Shown here piece by piece: positions 44,001 to 59,500 of a stretch of DNA of 64,000 bases. The stretch spans positions 2,170,001 through 2,234,000 of the forward strand of contig OZ004589.1 of the NCBI GenBank assembly GCA_963924555.1. The letters are read 5' to 3'. How positions within the stretch are numbered: the first letter of the stretch is position 1; each line of letters starts with the position of its first letter. Made by a program: the position numbers and the translations under genes. This stretch comes from Crambe crambe. Lineage: Eukaryota; Porifera; Demospongiae; Poecilosclerida; Crambeidae. Under the pieces are notes generated by a model, which saw nothing but the letters and a program-made list of their open reading frames with translations, had not been told where the DNA came from and searched no databases.

Positions 44001-47000
44001 CTAGTTATTGAGTCTGGGTTTCACCGAAAATTCAATATATCCAGCCACATCTTCCAGCAATGAGTCGATTTCAAGTACCAACTCTTCAAAAGATGGTCGT
44101 TCTTTAGGTGATGTGCCCCAGCATTTGGTAATGAGGTCAAACCTAGAGAGTAATTAGCTATGTGAAAATCTTAATCTGTACGTGAGATATCATCTGGGGG
44201 GGGGGGGGGGGGGGGGGGGGGGGGAGGGAGATAGTACAATAATGTTGAAAATTGCTGTACTGTGGAGTGGAAGAGAAATTCAAATTTGTATCTGAGATAA
44301 CATTGCAGATATAAACCAAGACAAAAACCCTTGTGTTTATGTGCCTACATTTCCACCATTTTTTATATCAACGAAAAGATAAGATTAGCTAGCTATTATA
44401 ATTATGGGATTTTGACAGTAACTCAATAGAAGTCCACCAACAGTGAGGCTGTGATAGATATTCCATCAGATTGTTAGTAGCTTCAGCTAGAACCTCATCT
44501 TAAGACCACCTCATAAAATTCAATAGGACCACCTCAACACGAAGACCACCAATGTTCCAAAGAGTTAAGACCATCTCGATTAAGACCAACCCATGAGTGG
44601 TCTTAGTGAGATTTCACTCTATTATTGGGCATGTACTTACACTTGATTGGTACAACTTGCATTACTTGGTCTCTGCAATCTTTCGCCACTTTTTAGGAGT
44701 TCAACCAAAGCCGAGGGATGAATGCCAGGGTAGGGGGTGTGGCCAAGAGTAAAAACTTCCCAACAAGTCACTCCATATGACCACTGTGAATCAGTTCATC
44801 AAAGCGTTTATTATAAAGATTCTGAAGCTATAGAGTATAATATAGCTGGCCATGAAGTGCATCGCTTCATGTAGCCAATATCTTCATGTTCAAGGTATGA
44901 AGGAAGTAGTGAGGAGAAAATTTTTGATAGTTAAATTCGATGAAAGCTTCCTCTGATTAAAGAAAAGACCTAACTCTAAGATTAGCTATACTTGAGGTAT
45001 AGCTATAGCTCATCTAGTGATGAATCTACGAACATAAAACTCCTCTCCCCTGTAGATAGCTACATGTTAGGGGACTTCCTTCATGCCTTGAACATGAAAT
45101 TATCTATAACTTCAGCAAGCAGAAAATTACCTAGCTATTTAATATACTCACCACATCTGTCTTCTCAGAGAATGTTCCATCAACAAGACTTTCCAAGGCC
45201 ATCCACTTGATAGGAAATTTCAAGGAAGGCTTTTCTTCCTCTTTTCCATGTCGGAAGTAATTCCTGCAGTATATATCTTCAGAAAGACCAAAATCTCCGA
45301 CCTTGATTACAAATCGGTCATCTATCCTGTGAATGACAGCATTAACGTTACAGCATAATAAAGATTGAAGATTGTAATAACAATCTTCATGCTACTTCTT
45401 TGTGTAATGTCATGGTAAATACTGGAAGGTCACTATGAATATAATTAGCTATGCTTAAATCCCGTGCATAATAATTGATATGTGTCACTAAAATTAATAA
45501 CAGATTATTTTCTTTTCTGGAATGATGGGGAAGTATTGTCACGTTCACACAAAAGCAGGATTTATGCATATCCTATAGTAGCTAATCAAACTATTTTTAA
45601 GAGTATACTTGCAGTGCATACATGCAGTTGCGGGCAGCCAGGTCCCTGTGGACAAATCTCTGTGCTGAGAGGTACCTCATCCCCTTGGCTATCTGCATGC
45701 AGATCGAGAGCAGTTTTCTCTGTGCATCTCTAATCTAAAGAATAATAATTATACATTCAGAGACTCTATGACGATTGACAGATTATAGTTCTCCTGGTTT
45801 CTCCCTGCTGATTTGTGAGTTGAAGGGAGCAGGGTGCTTATAAGAAGGAAATTTAATTATTTTGCAGGAGGAACAATCATATACCATTTCTCCTTCAGCC
45901 TCTTCATTAATAGTGAGACAAGATCTCTTCTTCTTTAAGTAAGCTAGGAGACTTCCATTTCCCATGAAAGGCATGACAATATAAGGAGCTTCTCCCACAT
46001 CAATACATACTCCAATCAACCTCATCACATTTGGATGGTTGAACCACATCATTTTCTCACTCTCTGTCATTAGGTCTTTTACATCATCTGCTGTGAAGAA
46101 GTCTACATCAATAAATAAATAATAAATAACGTATTCACTTCATAGGATCTTATACAATTAAGTACGTAGACATAATCAGATGAAGTAGCAAGTTACTTTT
46201 CAGTGTCTTGATGGCTACAACTTCTGCTGTAGATCTTCCTTGCCAGCCGGTGAGGTGGCTTCGATACACTAGTCCATATTGTCCTTCAAGAGAAAGGTAT
46301 GGCTAGTTGTTAGATCATTGCACTACTGTTACTTGCCCTTTGAGAGCATACCTTGTCCTATCAAATTAATCAGCAGAATATGACGACCTGGTATGATGAT
46401 GTTAGATTCATAAAAAGGTCTAAACACTGCAGTTTTTTCCCTTAGATCTTCAAGTTCAATGGAATCCACTAATAATAAGTTCTAATGATAAATACACAAA
46501 AACTTATTATCATTATAGCCACATACTTTTCTTTGTGGGAACTTGAGAAATGGATGATGGCTCTGTTGATCTACAATCATAAGGATGAAAACAATAAGAC
46601 TACAGTCGAATTTCAATGATAATATCTATATTATAATATCTATATAACCACACATAAGTGTAACTTCATCCTTTAGCTAGCTAGCTACCAACTATGACAG
46701 ATGATTAATTCAGAGCCATATAAACTCTTCTAACTCTTGGCCTTGAAAACTTGATCAATTGAACATTGCATGTGCAGTGGACTTTTAATTTTTTGGTCTG
46801 ATAATATTGAACTAGGTGCCAGCTGTAGATCAGAGGTTCTACTGTAATGACATAGCTAATTGTTTCAATTTCAGCTGCAGCACTGTATAGAACTTACTTC
46901 ACTTCTTTGCGTTTGATACAGTTTTGTAGTTCGATCCTTTTCCTCCTGATTATCCAGGTGAGAGCCAAAATAGCAACAATGCATATCATTATTGGTACTA

Positions 47001-50000
47001 TTAGGCTGAGTAGGTACAATTCTAAAACAAAAATTAGGATTATAATACAGATTATACTTCTATCCCAAAAATCAATAATAAAGTGCTAACCCTCAACACA
47101 CATGCACGATGGTTTAAAAGTTTTCTGTTATACAGAGATACATACTAAGAGTGCATAGCTACATAGTTGTGAGTTTGCAGATATAAATCACTGATGAACA
47201 AGAGGTACAACAGTCTACATTTTCATTTTGAAATTGGCATGCGGATTACATCAAGCTCAGGAATGCTTGATGGTTAGGGACAGGAGAGCAAGAAGATCTC
47301 ATCCAATACATGACGAGGTTGGAACCCCAGTGCCAAAAAAGATTTTGTGGGCATGCTCATGCACACAGACCTTGTTGGTGCACAGTTGCAGAAAAGAGAA
47401 GACAGGTGGACGGCAGCAACTTCCTAATTTGAACAGATGGTGTGCAGAGAATGTAGGAGAACCTTCAGGGGACCTCAAGAGACATATAAGTGCCTACAGG
47501 AGAGAAGCAAGCCAATTGAGGAACAGAGTGGTTCTGTCCAATGCACAAGCCTTAGTTTCCACAGAAAACGTGAGGCAGAAAGTCAGAACTCACTCCTTCG
47601 ATAGGAAGCTAATTCTGCTTCTATCTTCAATCCTACTTGTGCCACTGCTCAGATCAGTGACTTCATCCCCTTGTGCATGCGTATCTTGACACCCGCACAG
47701 TTGGTACCTCCCTCCATTAACTCTGTTTAATATACCATTCAATTTGCCAAGGGCCACCTTTTTTAATTGCTTTGTTTAATATCTACTGGATAGATTACCC
47801 ATCCAGACGGGAACTTGTTCCCACCAAACAGAGATAACTTTTGTCCCTCTTCCTTCCATTTTTAATTACACCCCAATGCGCAGCAAGGGGTTAAGCAATC
47901 CACTATATATGTCTGTGGCAGAAAATATGCACTTGAAGCCATAATGCTGATAGCATAAAGAGCGCTCTGCTCTCTTGGTGGCTTGAATGCATGTTTTTCT
48001 TGCTGGCTCTGCCTCCAAGGCTATCGATCCTGCTGGATATAGATTGCACGTGCAATAATTACGTGCTAAAATTAATGATCCTTACCAAATTGGGAGCTGA
48101 ACAAGATTGTGCACCTAGGCTTGTACCCCCCTAGTAATAATGCTTCAACCAGACACTTTACAGGCATAGCTATTACAGTTGGCATTGAACTCTATGTTAA
48201 TTTATTTTTTCATGATGACCAGTTACTATGATTACATATTATGAATGAGCTATGGTCGTTGACAGCCAGGCTAATTATTCTCGGGTGTCAACAATTGGTG
48301 GACTGGACTACTGGACTCACTGTTGCCTTTTTGGGCGTTGAAATGGGTTTGTACATGCTTGAGTCAGGAAATAAAATCAGAAAAAAGTGCATTGGAACTT
48401 TGTAAAGATTCATTCTTTGCTTAGAAAAAAAGCAGTTTCGAGTTTTTTGTCAGGCTAGTTTGTGTGCGCTTCCAATTTTCTGCACAGCACACTAGCAGAC
48501 AATATTGTATAGCTATATATACAGAGCTATCAAGTCTTGAGTATAATAGCTATAATAATGTTCTAGACAAGAGTCATGTTCGAACCTTGTTCTGCAATAA
48601 CAAGCGATTCTCTAGAGAGTCCAGTAGTCCAGTGTCCACCAATTGTATACACCCATTGTTCTTGGGGTATCCTGATGTAGGCCAAGAATGCTGCACTGTT
48701 CCATCTTCCCAACATCTGAATTGTCAAATCCTCAATGCCGGCCTTGGAAGCTGAGGTGGCAGCCCCAATCCTAAAGCTGTGACCAGCAAAGCTCTGATAT
48801 GGTATAGGCCCACTGCTTGAAGCGCCTACCGAATGTGCTGTGTGAACTTTGACTTGGTCAGCGGAGACATGCTGGGAAGCAGTGGAAAGCTTGGAGCCCA
48901 AGATGTGTGTGCAGATTACACATGGTTGCACCTAACAAGGGCAGCAAGCAGAGAGGACAAGGAAGCTTTCTTCCACATGGAGCTTGAGAATTTCATCTCC
49001 TCGGTGCCACAATGAAGGTTAACAGTACAGTTAATGGAGGGAGGTACCAACCGCGAGGGCATCAAGATACACATGTGCAAGAGGATGAAGTCACTGAGCT
49101 GAGCAGCGGCACAAGTAGGATTGAGGATCAAAGCAGAATCAGCTAACAGCAGGAGACACAGGTGCAACCAAGAAGTTTGAAAACAGGGTACACACTGTAC
49201 CCAGTGCATGGCCGGTGTATCGGCATATGTAGCTACATGGCAGTTCATGGTGCTGAAGAAGGCCCTTTGTTTAAATTGGCAACAGTCAACCAAGCAACCA
49301 GAGCCAAGCCTAGCATCATTCCTACCAGCTGTCAGAACCACACTCTCGTCTACCTCATATAGAGACCTCATCCCCTAACCACTTTGTTTCTTGAAGTGCC
49401 CCCACCACCACACCATATCTAGCCAGCTCACATACAGCATAGTCTATCTACCTTTCTGTTCTCCCCTCTCTTGCCATCTGTTTGACTGGCTACTTCAATG
49501 GAGCCTTCAGTATCCACCATAAAATGAACATTCAGAAAAAGATTTGCCGTTCTCACTCTATGTGCACATTGTTTATTTTTGTCATGCGGGTCCTCTGCAG
49601 GTCAACAGGCCTGGTATGTGTCATGTGACACCATCATGAGCTTAACACACAGTGATCCAAGACTGTGTGAGTAGTCTTGACGTTGCCCATCTCCAAACAT
49701 GTGGAGGTACGTACGTATGTACGTACATACTACTACTACTAGAGATGCTCGTATAGCATTAGTTGGGCGAGCAAGCAGCCAGTGGTCATTTCAATGTGCT
49801 CCTCCCTCACTTATGATTATATAGCCCCAACACTACCAGTGACTTTGATATCTAGCTATTCAGGTTGTTAACTGACTTGGTGCATTCCCAGTTAGCATTA
49901 GAGTGTCTTCTCTGAACCCAGGCTACCACTCCTGTTCAGACTCAGTAGCTAGTCTCTCAAATAATGAGCCCTCATATGCTCTAATCTGGCAGCTCTGTGT

Positions 50001-50457
50001 TCTGCTGACTCTGCTCTCCTTCTGGCTCTCATTTGCTCTGCTCTTGCAGCATTATCTTCTGCTGACTCTGTACATTCCCTCCTCCTGGCTCTATCTGTCG
50101 CATTTCTTTGCTAATCTTGTTTTTCTCTGTTCCTTTGACTCTGTTCTCCTTCTAGCTCTGTCTCTTTTATTTCTTTCATGAGGTCTCGCTCTTCTTTGCT
50201 GGTCAGTTTCTAGAGGGTGTTCTGGGGCCTTCCTTCGCTTGTTTTCTGGTTCTCTGGGTTCCATAATACTCGCTACAATAGTGTTTCAACTTCAAGCTTA
50301 ACGAAAATGATTGCTTATTATGACGTTGCTTAGTAGCTATTTCACGCGCATGTGTAAGCGCATGCGCATTTTGAGTGACGTACGTTACATATAAATATCG
50401 CGAATTTCCATTTTGACCAATTAGTGTGGGGCTTCGCTCGCTCGCCAACTACTACTG

Positions 50458-50517
<60 letters not shown>

Positions 50518-53500
50518 TACACGTGTGCACATGCATGCATGCATGCACACACACACACACAACTGAGTACTACAACCTTTGCGCATGTGCTGAGGGTTAA
50601 TAAAAGAGGTAACAGTTAAACCTGCTGTTGTGATGGGGCAGGAACAATAACCACCTAAATAATGAAGAGGTCGATCTCTCTGGGAAAGCAATCAGACCAC
50701 CCCGTAATGAGACTACCTCTCTAAGTACCCATTCCACCATGTCCAAACAGCACCTATACATTTTTGAGACAGGTTTGCCATTTTCAGCAACAAGCTATTG
50801 GCTATGATTACACAAAATAATGTATAATTACGTATGCTACAATCTGAACTCCACCAAGACACTCATTAATATCTGCAATTGCATGAATATACCCTTAATA
50901 TAGTACTACGTAGCTAGTCTGGATTTAAATGTGGAAGGGATGGTCATGGATAGCTATAACCTGTTAGCCTCATACATGATAGCCTTAAAATTTGATGTAG
51001 AGATATGCATCATAGGACTCATTAAAAATAGAAATTTCTGTGACTGTTATTATAATAGCTAGATAGTTTCTGAATTCAAAGGCTAATGCATGTTATGATG
51101 ACCAAAAGGCTTGTGGGTAACAAGGCTAATAATTGCAGTGATGCATACCTTCACATACTTGTACAGTTTGGTTTCTTGTATATCCTTCTTTGCAAGTACA
51201 ATTGAAACCACCATCAGTGTTCATACATATCTCACTGACTGAGCAATTATGAAGACTTAGCATGCATTCATTTTGATCTGAAAACGAAGAGAAAAATGGA
51301 GAGAGGACAGTATAAATACGTACATATGCACATTATTCAGTGAGCGAGCTGACTCTCAGGTCATGACTCATATCATTGAAATCGTTGATATATTATACTC
51401 CAAAATGCCCCAGGCATATGTATGGTAAGTGTCCCAAATTAGTAGCGCCCCTTAAACTTCTACATCGTTTTGTCACAGTGGATATAGTAGGCACTAGGCT
51501 TATCTAAGTGGTGGATTGTAGCCCTATAGGCTTATCTAAGTAATTTGTGGTGAGCACTAGCTTTCTATGTAATGCAGCTGCCTGCCACAACTCGACAGCA
51601 AAAATTTGAATCAGCGTCATGCATATCAGGTCTAAAATCTATAGGAATACTTGCTCACTGTGACTCACAAATTGCCCTAGTATAGTTAGTCATTGTAATC
51701 CCATCACGTAATGTGTGACAGTCCCAGATAGAAATCAAAAATTAAGTAGCTATATAGACAGATTCATTTCGGCCACTTCATAGGGGCTGAAAAATTGGTG
51801 CAGAAATAGCCTAAAATCATAGAATGCATGATAATATAGGACAAAGCTCCCCATGACTCCTGCATGATTACAAGTAGCCTTGAAATTTGATGTAGAGATA
51901 TGCATCATATAGGACTCATTAAAAATAGAAATTTCTGTGACTGTTATTATGTAGCTATAATAGCTAGATAGCTATGTGGAAGTTTCCAAATTTGAAGGCT
52001 AAAATGCATATTATTATGATGACTAAAAGGCTTGTGGGTAACAAGGCTAATAATTGCAGTGATGCATACCTTCACATTCTTGATCAGTTTGGTTTCTTGT
52101 ATATCCTTCTTTGCAAGTACAATTGAAACCACCATCAGTGTTCGTACATATCTCACTGACTGAGCAATTATGAAGACTTAGCATGCATTCATTTTGATCT
52201 GAAAACGGAGAGAAAAATGGAAAGAGGACAGTATAAATACGTACATATGCATATTATTCAGTGAGCGATCTGACTCTCAGGTCATGACTCATTGGAATCA
52301 TAGATATATTATACTCCAAAATGCCCCAGGCATATATGTATGGTAAGTGTCCCAAATTAGTAGTGCCCCTTAATGTGCATGCTCTAATTGTAATTGCTTG
52401 ATTGACTTCTACATCGTTTTATCACAGTCGATATAGTAGGCACTAGGCTTATCTAAGTGGTGGATTGTAGCCCTATAGGCTTATCTATCTAAGTAATTTG
52501 TGGTGAGCACTAGCTTTCTATGTAATGCAGCTGCCTGCCACAACTCAACAGCAAAATTTGAAGCACAAATGAATCAGCGTCATTAGAGCATATCAGGTCT
52601 AAAATCTATAGGAATACTTGCTCACTGTGACTCATAAATTGCCCTAGTATAGTTAATCATTGTAATCCAATCACGTAATGTGTGACAGTCCCAGATAGAA
52701 ATCAAAAATTAAGTAGACAGATTCATTTCGGCCACTTCATACATAGCTCTTGGGGCTGAAAAATTGGTGCAGAAATACATAATATAGGACAAAGCTCCCC
52801 ATCGCTCCTGCATGATTACAAGTAGCCTTTAAATTTGATGTAGAGATACGCATCAGAAATTTCTGCGACTGTTATTATGTAGCTATAATAGCTAGATAGC
52901 TATGTGGAAGTTTCCGAATTCGAAGGCTAAAATGCATAATTATGATGACTAAAAGGCTTGTGGGTAACAAGGCTAATAGCTAATTGCAGTGATGCATACC
53001 TTCACATTCTTGATCAGTTTGGTTTCTTGTATATCCTTCTTTACAAGTACAATTGAAACCACCACCAGTGTTCGTACATATCTCACTGACCGAGCAATTA
53101 TGAAGACTTAGCATGCATTCATTTTGATCTGAAAACGAGATAAATGGAGAGAGGACAGTATAAATACGTACATATGCACATTATTCAGTGAGCGAGCTGA
53201 CTCTCAGGTCATGACTCATATCATTGAAATTGTAGATATATTATACTCCAAAATGCCCCAGGCATGTGTATGGTAAGTGTCCCAAATTAGTAGCGTCCCT
53301 TAAAATTCTACATTGTTTTGTCACAGTGGATATACGTAGTAGGCACTAGGCTTATCTAAGTGGTGGATTGTAGCCCTATAGGCTTATCTAAGTAATTTAT
53401 GGTGAGCACTAACTTTCTATGTAATGCAGCTGCCTGCCACAACTCGACAGCAAAAATTTGAATCAGCGTCATTAGAGCATATCAGGTCTAAAATCTATAG

Positions 53501-56500
53501 GAATACTTGCTCACTGTGACTCACAAATTGCCCTAGTATAGTTAGTCATTGTAATCCCATCACGTAATGTGTGACAGTCCCAGATAGAAATCAAAAATTA
53601 AGTAGCTATATAGACAGATTCATTTCGGCCACTTCATAGGGGCTGAAAAATTGGTGCAGAAATAGCCTAAAATCATAGAATGCATGATAATATAGGACAA
53701 AGCTCCCCATGACTCCTGCATGATTACAAGTAGCCTTGAAATTTGATGTAGAGATATGCATCATATAGGACTCATTAAAAATAGAAATTTCTGTGACTGT
53801 TATTATGTAGCTATAATAGCTAGATAGCTATGTGGAAGTTTCCAAATTTGAAGGCTAAAATGCATATTATTATGATGACTAAAAGGCTTGTGGGTAACAA
53901 GGCTAATAATTGCAGTGATGCATACCTTCACATTCTTGATCAGTTTGGTTTCTTGTATATCCTTCTTTGCAAGTACAATCGAAACCACCATCAGTGTTCG
54001 TACATATCTCACTGACTGAGCAATTATGAAGACTTAGCATGCATTCATTTTGATCTGAAAACGGAGAGAAAAATGAAAGAGGACAGTATAAATACGTACA
54101 TATGCATATTATTCAGTGAGCGATCTGACTCTCAGGTCATGACTCATTGGAATCATAGATATAATTATTATACTCTGAAATGCCCCAGGCATTATGTATG
54201 GTAAGTGTCCCAAATCAGTAGCGCCCCTTAATGTGCATGCTCTAATTGTAATTGCTTGATTGACTTCTACATCATTTTATCACAGTGGATATAGTAGGCA
54301 CTAGGCTTATCTAAGTGGTGGATTGTAGCCCTATAGGCTTATCTAAGTAATTTGTGGTGGGCACTATATAGCTTTCTATGTAATGCAGCTGCCTGCCATA
54401 ACTCAACAGCAAAATTTGAAGCACAAATGAATCAGCGTCATTAGAGCATATCAGGTCTAAAATCTATAGGAATACTTGCTCACTGTGACTCATAAATTGC
54501 CCTAGTATAGTTAATCATTGTAATCCAATCACGTAATGTGTGACAGTCCCAGATAGAAATCAAAAATTAAGTAGACAGATTCATTTCGGGCACTTCATAC
54601 ATAGCTCTTGGGGCTGAAAAATTGGTGCAGAAATACATAATATAGGACAAAGCTCCCCATCGCTCCTGCATGATTACAAGTAGCCTTTAAATTTGATGTA
54701 GAGATACGCATCAGAAATTTCTGCAACTGTTATTATGTAGCTATAATAGCTAGATAGCTATGTGGAAGTTTCCGAATTTGAAGGCTAAAATGCATATTAT
54801 TATGATGACTAAAAGGCTTGTGGGTAACAAGGCTAATAATTGCAGTGATGCATACCTTCACATTCTTGATCAGTTTGGTTTCTTGTATATCCTTCTTTAC
54901 AAGTACAATTGAAACCACCACCAGTGTTCGTACATATCTCACTGACTGAGCAATTATGAAGACTTAGCATGCATTCATTTTGATCTGAAAACGAAGAGAA
55001 AAATGGAGAGAGGACAGTATAAATACGTACATATGCACATTATTCAGTGAGCGAGCTGACTCTCAGGTCATGACTCATATCATTGAAATCGTAGATATAT
55101 TATACTCCAAAATGCCCCAGGCATGTGTATGGTAAGTGTCCCAAATTAGTAGCGTCCCTTAAACTTCTACATCGTTTTGTCACAGTGGATATAGTAGGCA
55201 CTAGGCTTATCTAAGTGGTGGATTGTAGCCCTATAGGCTTATCTAAGTAATTTGTGGTGAGCACTAGCTTTCTATGTAATGCAGCTGCCTGCCACAACTC
55301 GACAGCAAAAATTTGAATCAGCGTCATTAGAGTATATCAGGTCTAAAATCTATAGGAATACTTGCTCACTGTGACTCACAAATTGCCCTAGTATAGTTAG
55401 TCATTGTAATCCCATCACGTAATGTGTGACAGTCCCAGATAGAAATCAAAAATTAAGTAGCTATATAGACAGATTCATTTCGGCCACTTCATAGGGGCTG
55501 AAAAATTGGTGCAGAAATAGCCTAAAATCATAGAATGCATAATAATATAGGACAAAGCTCCCCATGACTCCTGCATGATTACAAGTAGCCTTGAAATTTG
55601 ATGTAGAGATATGCATCATATAGGACTCATTAAAAATAGAAATTTCTGTGACTGTTATTATGTAGCTATAATAGCTAGATAGCTATGTGGAAGTTTCCAA
55701 ATTTGAAGGCTAAAATGCATATTATTATGATGACTAAAAGGCTTGTGGGTAACATGGCTAATAATTGCAGTGATGCATACCTTCACATTCTTGATCAGTT
55801 TGGTTTCTTGTATATCCTTCTTTGCAAGTACAATTGAAACCACCATCAGTGTTCGTACATATCTCACTGACTGAGCAATTATGAAGACTTAGCATGCATT
55901 CATTTTGATCTGAAAACGGAGAGAAAAATGAAAGAGGACAGTATAAATACGTACATATGCATATTATTCAGTGAGCGATCTGACTCTCAGGTCATGACTC
56001 ATTGGAATCATAGATATAATTATTATACTCTGAAATGCCCCAGGCATTATGTATGGTAAGTGTCCCAAATCAGTAGCGCCCCTTAATGTGCATGCTCTAA
56101 TTGCAATTGCTTGATTGACTTCTACATCGTTTTGTCACAGTGGATATAGTAGGCACTAGGCTTATCTAAGTGGTGGATTGTAGCCCTATAGGCTTATCTA
56201 AGTAATTTGTGGTGGGCACTATATAGCTTTCTATGTAATGCAGCTGCCTGCCATAACTCAACAGCAAAATTTGAAGCACAAATGAATCAGCGTCATTAGA
56301 GCATATCAGGTCTAAAATCTATAGGAATACTTGCTCACTGTGACTCATAAATTGCCCTAGTATAGTTAATCATTGTAATCCAATCACGTAATGTGTGACA
56401 GTCCCAGATAGAAATCAAAAATTAAGTAGACAGATTCATTTCGGCCACTTCATACATAGCTCTTGGGGTAAATTGGTGCAGAAATACATAATATTGGACA

Positions 56501-59500
56501 AAGCTCCCCATCGCTCCTGCATGATTACAAGTAGCCTTTAAATTTGATGTAGAGATACGCATCAGAAATTTCTGTGACTGTTATTATGTAGCTATAATAG
56601 CTAGATAGCTATGTGGAAGTTTCCGAATTCGAAGGCTAAAATGCATAATTATGATGACTAAAAGGCTTGTGGGTAACAAGGCTAATAGCTAATTGCAGTG
56701 ATGCATACCTTCACATTCTTGATCAGTTTGGTTTCTTGTATATCCTTCTTTACAAGTACAATTGAAACCACCACCAGTGTTCGTACATATCTCACTGACC
56801 GAGCAATCATGAAGACTTAGCATGCATTCATTTTGATCTGAAAACGAGATAAATGGAGAGAGGACAGTATAAATACGTACATATGCACATTATTCAGTGA
56901 GCGAGCTGACTCTCAGGTCATGACTCATATCATTGAAATTGTAGATATATTATACTCCAAAATGCCCCAGGCATGTGTATGGTAAGTGTCCCAAATTAGT
57001 AGCGTCCCTTAAAATTCTACATTGTTTTGTCACAGTGGATATAGTAGGCACTAGGCTTATCTAAGTGGTGGATTGTAGCCCTATAGGCTTATCTAAGTAA
57101 TTTGTGGTGAGCACTAGCTTTCTATGTAATGCAGCTGCCTGCCACAACTCGACAGCAAAAATTTGAATCAGCGTCATTAGAGCATATCAGGTCTAAAATC
57201 TTTAGGAATACTTGCTCACTGTGACTCACAAATTGCCCTAGTATAGTTAGTCATAGTAATCCCATCACGTAATGTGTGACAGTCCCAAATAGAAATCAAA
57301 AATTAAGTAGCTATATAGACAGATTCATTTCGGCCACTTCATAGGGGCTGAAAAATTGGTGCAGAAATAGCCTAAAATCATAGAATGCATAATAATATAG
57401 GACAAAGCTCCCCATCGCTCCTGCATGATTACAAGTAGCCTTTAAATTTGATGTAGAGATACACATCAGAAATTTCTGTGACTGTTATTATGTAGCTATA
57501 ATAGCTAGATAGCTATGTGGAAGTTTCCGAATTCGAAGGCTAAAATGCATAATTATGATGACTAAAAGGCTTGTGGGTAACAAGGCTAATAGCTAATTGC
57601 AGTGATGCATACCTTCACATTCTTGATCAGTTTGGTTTCTTGTATATCCTTCTTTACAAGTACAATTGAAACCACCACCAGTGTTCGTACATATCTCACT
57701 GACCGAGCAATTATGAAGACTTAGCATGCATTCATTTTGATCTGAAAACGAGATAAATGGAGAGAGGACAGTATAAATACGTACATATGCACATTATTCA
57801 GTGAGCGAGCTGACTCTCAGGTCATGACTCATATCATTGAAATCGTAGATACTCCAAAATGCCCCAGGCATGTGTCATTAGAGTATATCAGGTCTAAAAT
57901 CTATAGGAATACTTGCTCACTGTGACTCACAAATTGCCCTAGTATAGTTAGTCATTGTAATCCCATCACGTAATGTGTGACAGTCCCAGATAGAAATCAA
58001 AAATTAAGTAGCTATATAGACAGATTCATTTCGGCCACTTCATAGGGGCTGAAAAATTGGTGCAGAAAATAGCCTAAAATCATAGAATGTAGGACAAAGC
58101 TCCCCATGACTCCTGCATGATTACAATTAGCCTTGAAATTTGATGTAGAGATATGCATCATATAGGACTCATTAAAAATAGAAATTTCTGTGACTGTTAT
58201 TATGTAGCTATAATAGCTAAATAGCTATGTGGAAGTTTCCGAATTTGAAGGCTAAAATGCATATTATTATGATGACTAAAAGGCTTGTGGGTAACAAGGC
58301 TAATAATTGCAGTGATGCATACCTTCACATTCTTGATCAGTTTGGTTTCTTGTATATCCTTCTTTGCAAGTACAATTGAAACCACCATCAGTGTTCGTAC
58401 ATATCTCACTGACTGAGCAATTATGAAGACTTAGCATGCATTCATTTTGATCTGAAAATGGAGAGAAAAATGAAAGAGGACAGTATAAATACGTACATAT
58501 GCATATTATTCAGTGAGCGATCTGACTCTCAGGTCATGACTCATTGATATATTATACTCTGAAATGCCCCAGGCATTATGTATGGTAAGTGTCCCAAATT
58601 AGTAGCGCCCCTTAATGTGCATGCTTTAATTATAATTGCGTTGATTGACTTCTACATCGTTTTGTCACAGTGGATATAGTAGGCACTAGGCTTATCTAAG
58701 TGGTGGATTGTAGCCTTATAGGCTTATCTATCTAGCTAAGTAATTTGTGGTGAGCACTATATAGCTTTCTATGTAATGCAGCTGCCTGCCACAACTCAAC
58801 AGCAAAATTTGAAGCACAAATGAATCAGCGTCATTAGAGCATATCAGGTCTAAAATCTATAGGAATACTTGCTCACTGTGACTCATAAATTGCCCTAGTA
58901 TAGTTAATCATTGTAATCCAATCACGTAATGTGTGACAGTCTCAGATAGAAATCGAAAATTAAGTAGCTATATAGACAGATTCATTTCGGCCACTTCATA
59001 CATAGCTCTTGGGGCTGAAAAATTGGTGCAGAAATACATAATATAGGACAAAGCTCCCCATCGCTTCTGCATGATTACAAGTAGCCTTTAAATTTGATGT
59101 AGAGATACGCATCAGAAATTTCTGTGACTGCTATTATAGCTATCTATGTGGAAGTTTCCGAATTCGAAGGCTAAATGCATAATTATGATGACTAAAAGGC
59201 TTGTGGGTAACAAGGCTAATAGCTAATTGCAGTGATGCATACCTTTACATTCTTGATCAGCTTGGTTTCTTGTATATCCTTCTTTACAAGTACAATTGAA
59301 ACCACCACCAGTGTTCGTACATATCTCACTGATTGAGCAATTATGAAGACTTAGCATGCATTCATTTTGATCTGAAAACGGAGAGAAAAATGGAAAGAGG
59401 ACAGTATAAATACGTACATATGCATATCATTCAGTGAGCGATCTGAACTCTCAGGTCATGACTCATTGGAATCATAGATATATTATACTCTGAAATGCCC

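Noticed and set aside
47228-47689. 153-codon plus-strand ORF as a host gene
   Set aside because: Its 3' part is an inverted copy of the recombinase-element region at 49.0-49.1 kb, so it belongs to mobile DNA.
50342-50691. Cys/Val-rich ORFs
   Set aside because: They are translations of the CA microsatellite.
51947-52156. Recurrent 69-codon minus-strand frame beginning [10 protein letters not shown] (seven near-identical copies)
   Set aside because: It is an out-of-frame reading through the EGF exon and its donor intron; the correct frame gives DQNEC...CTCKEGY.
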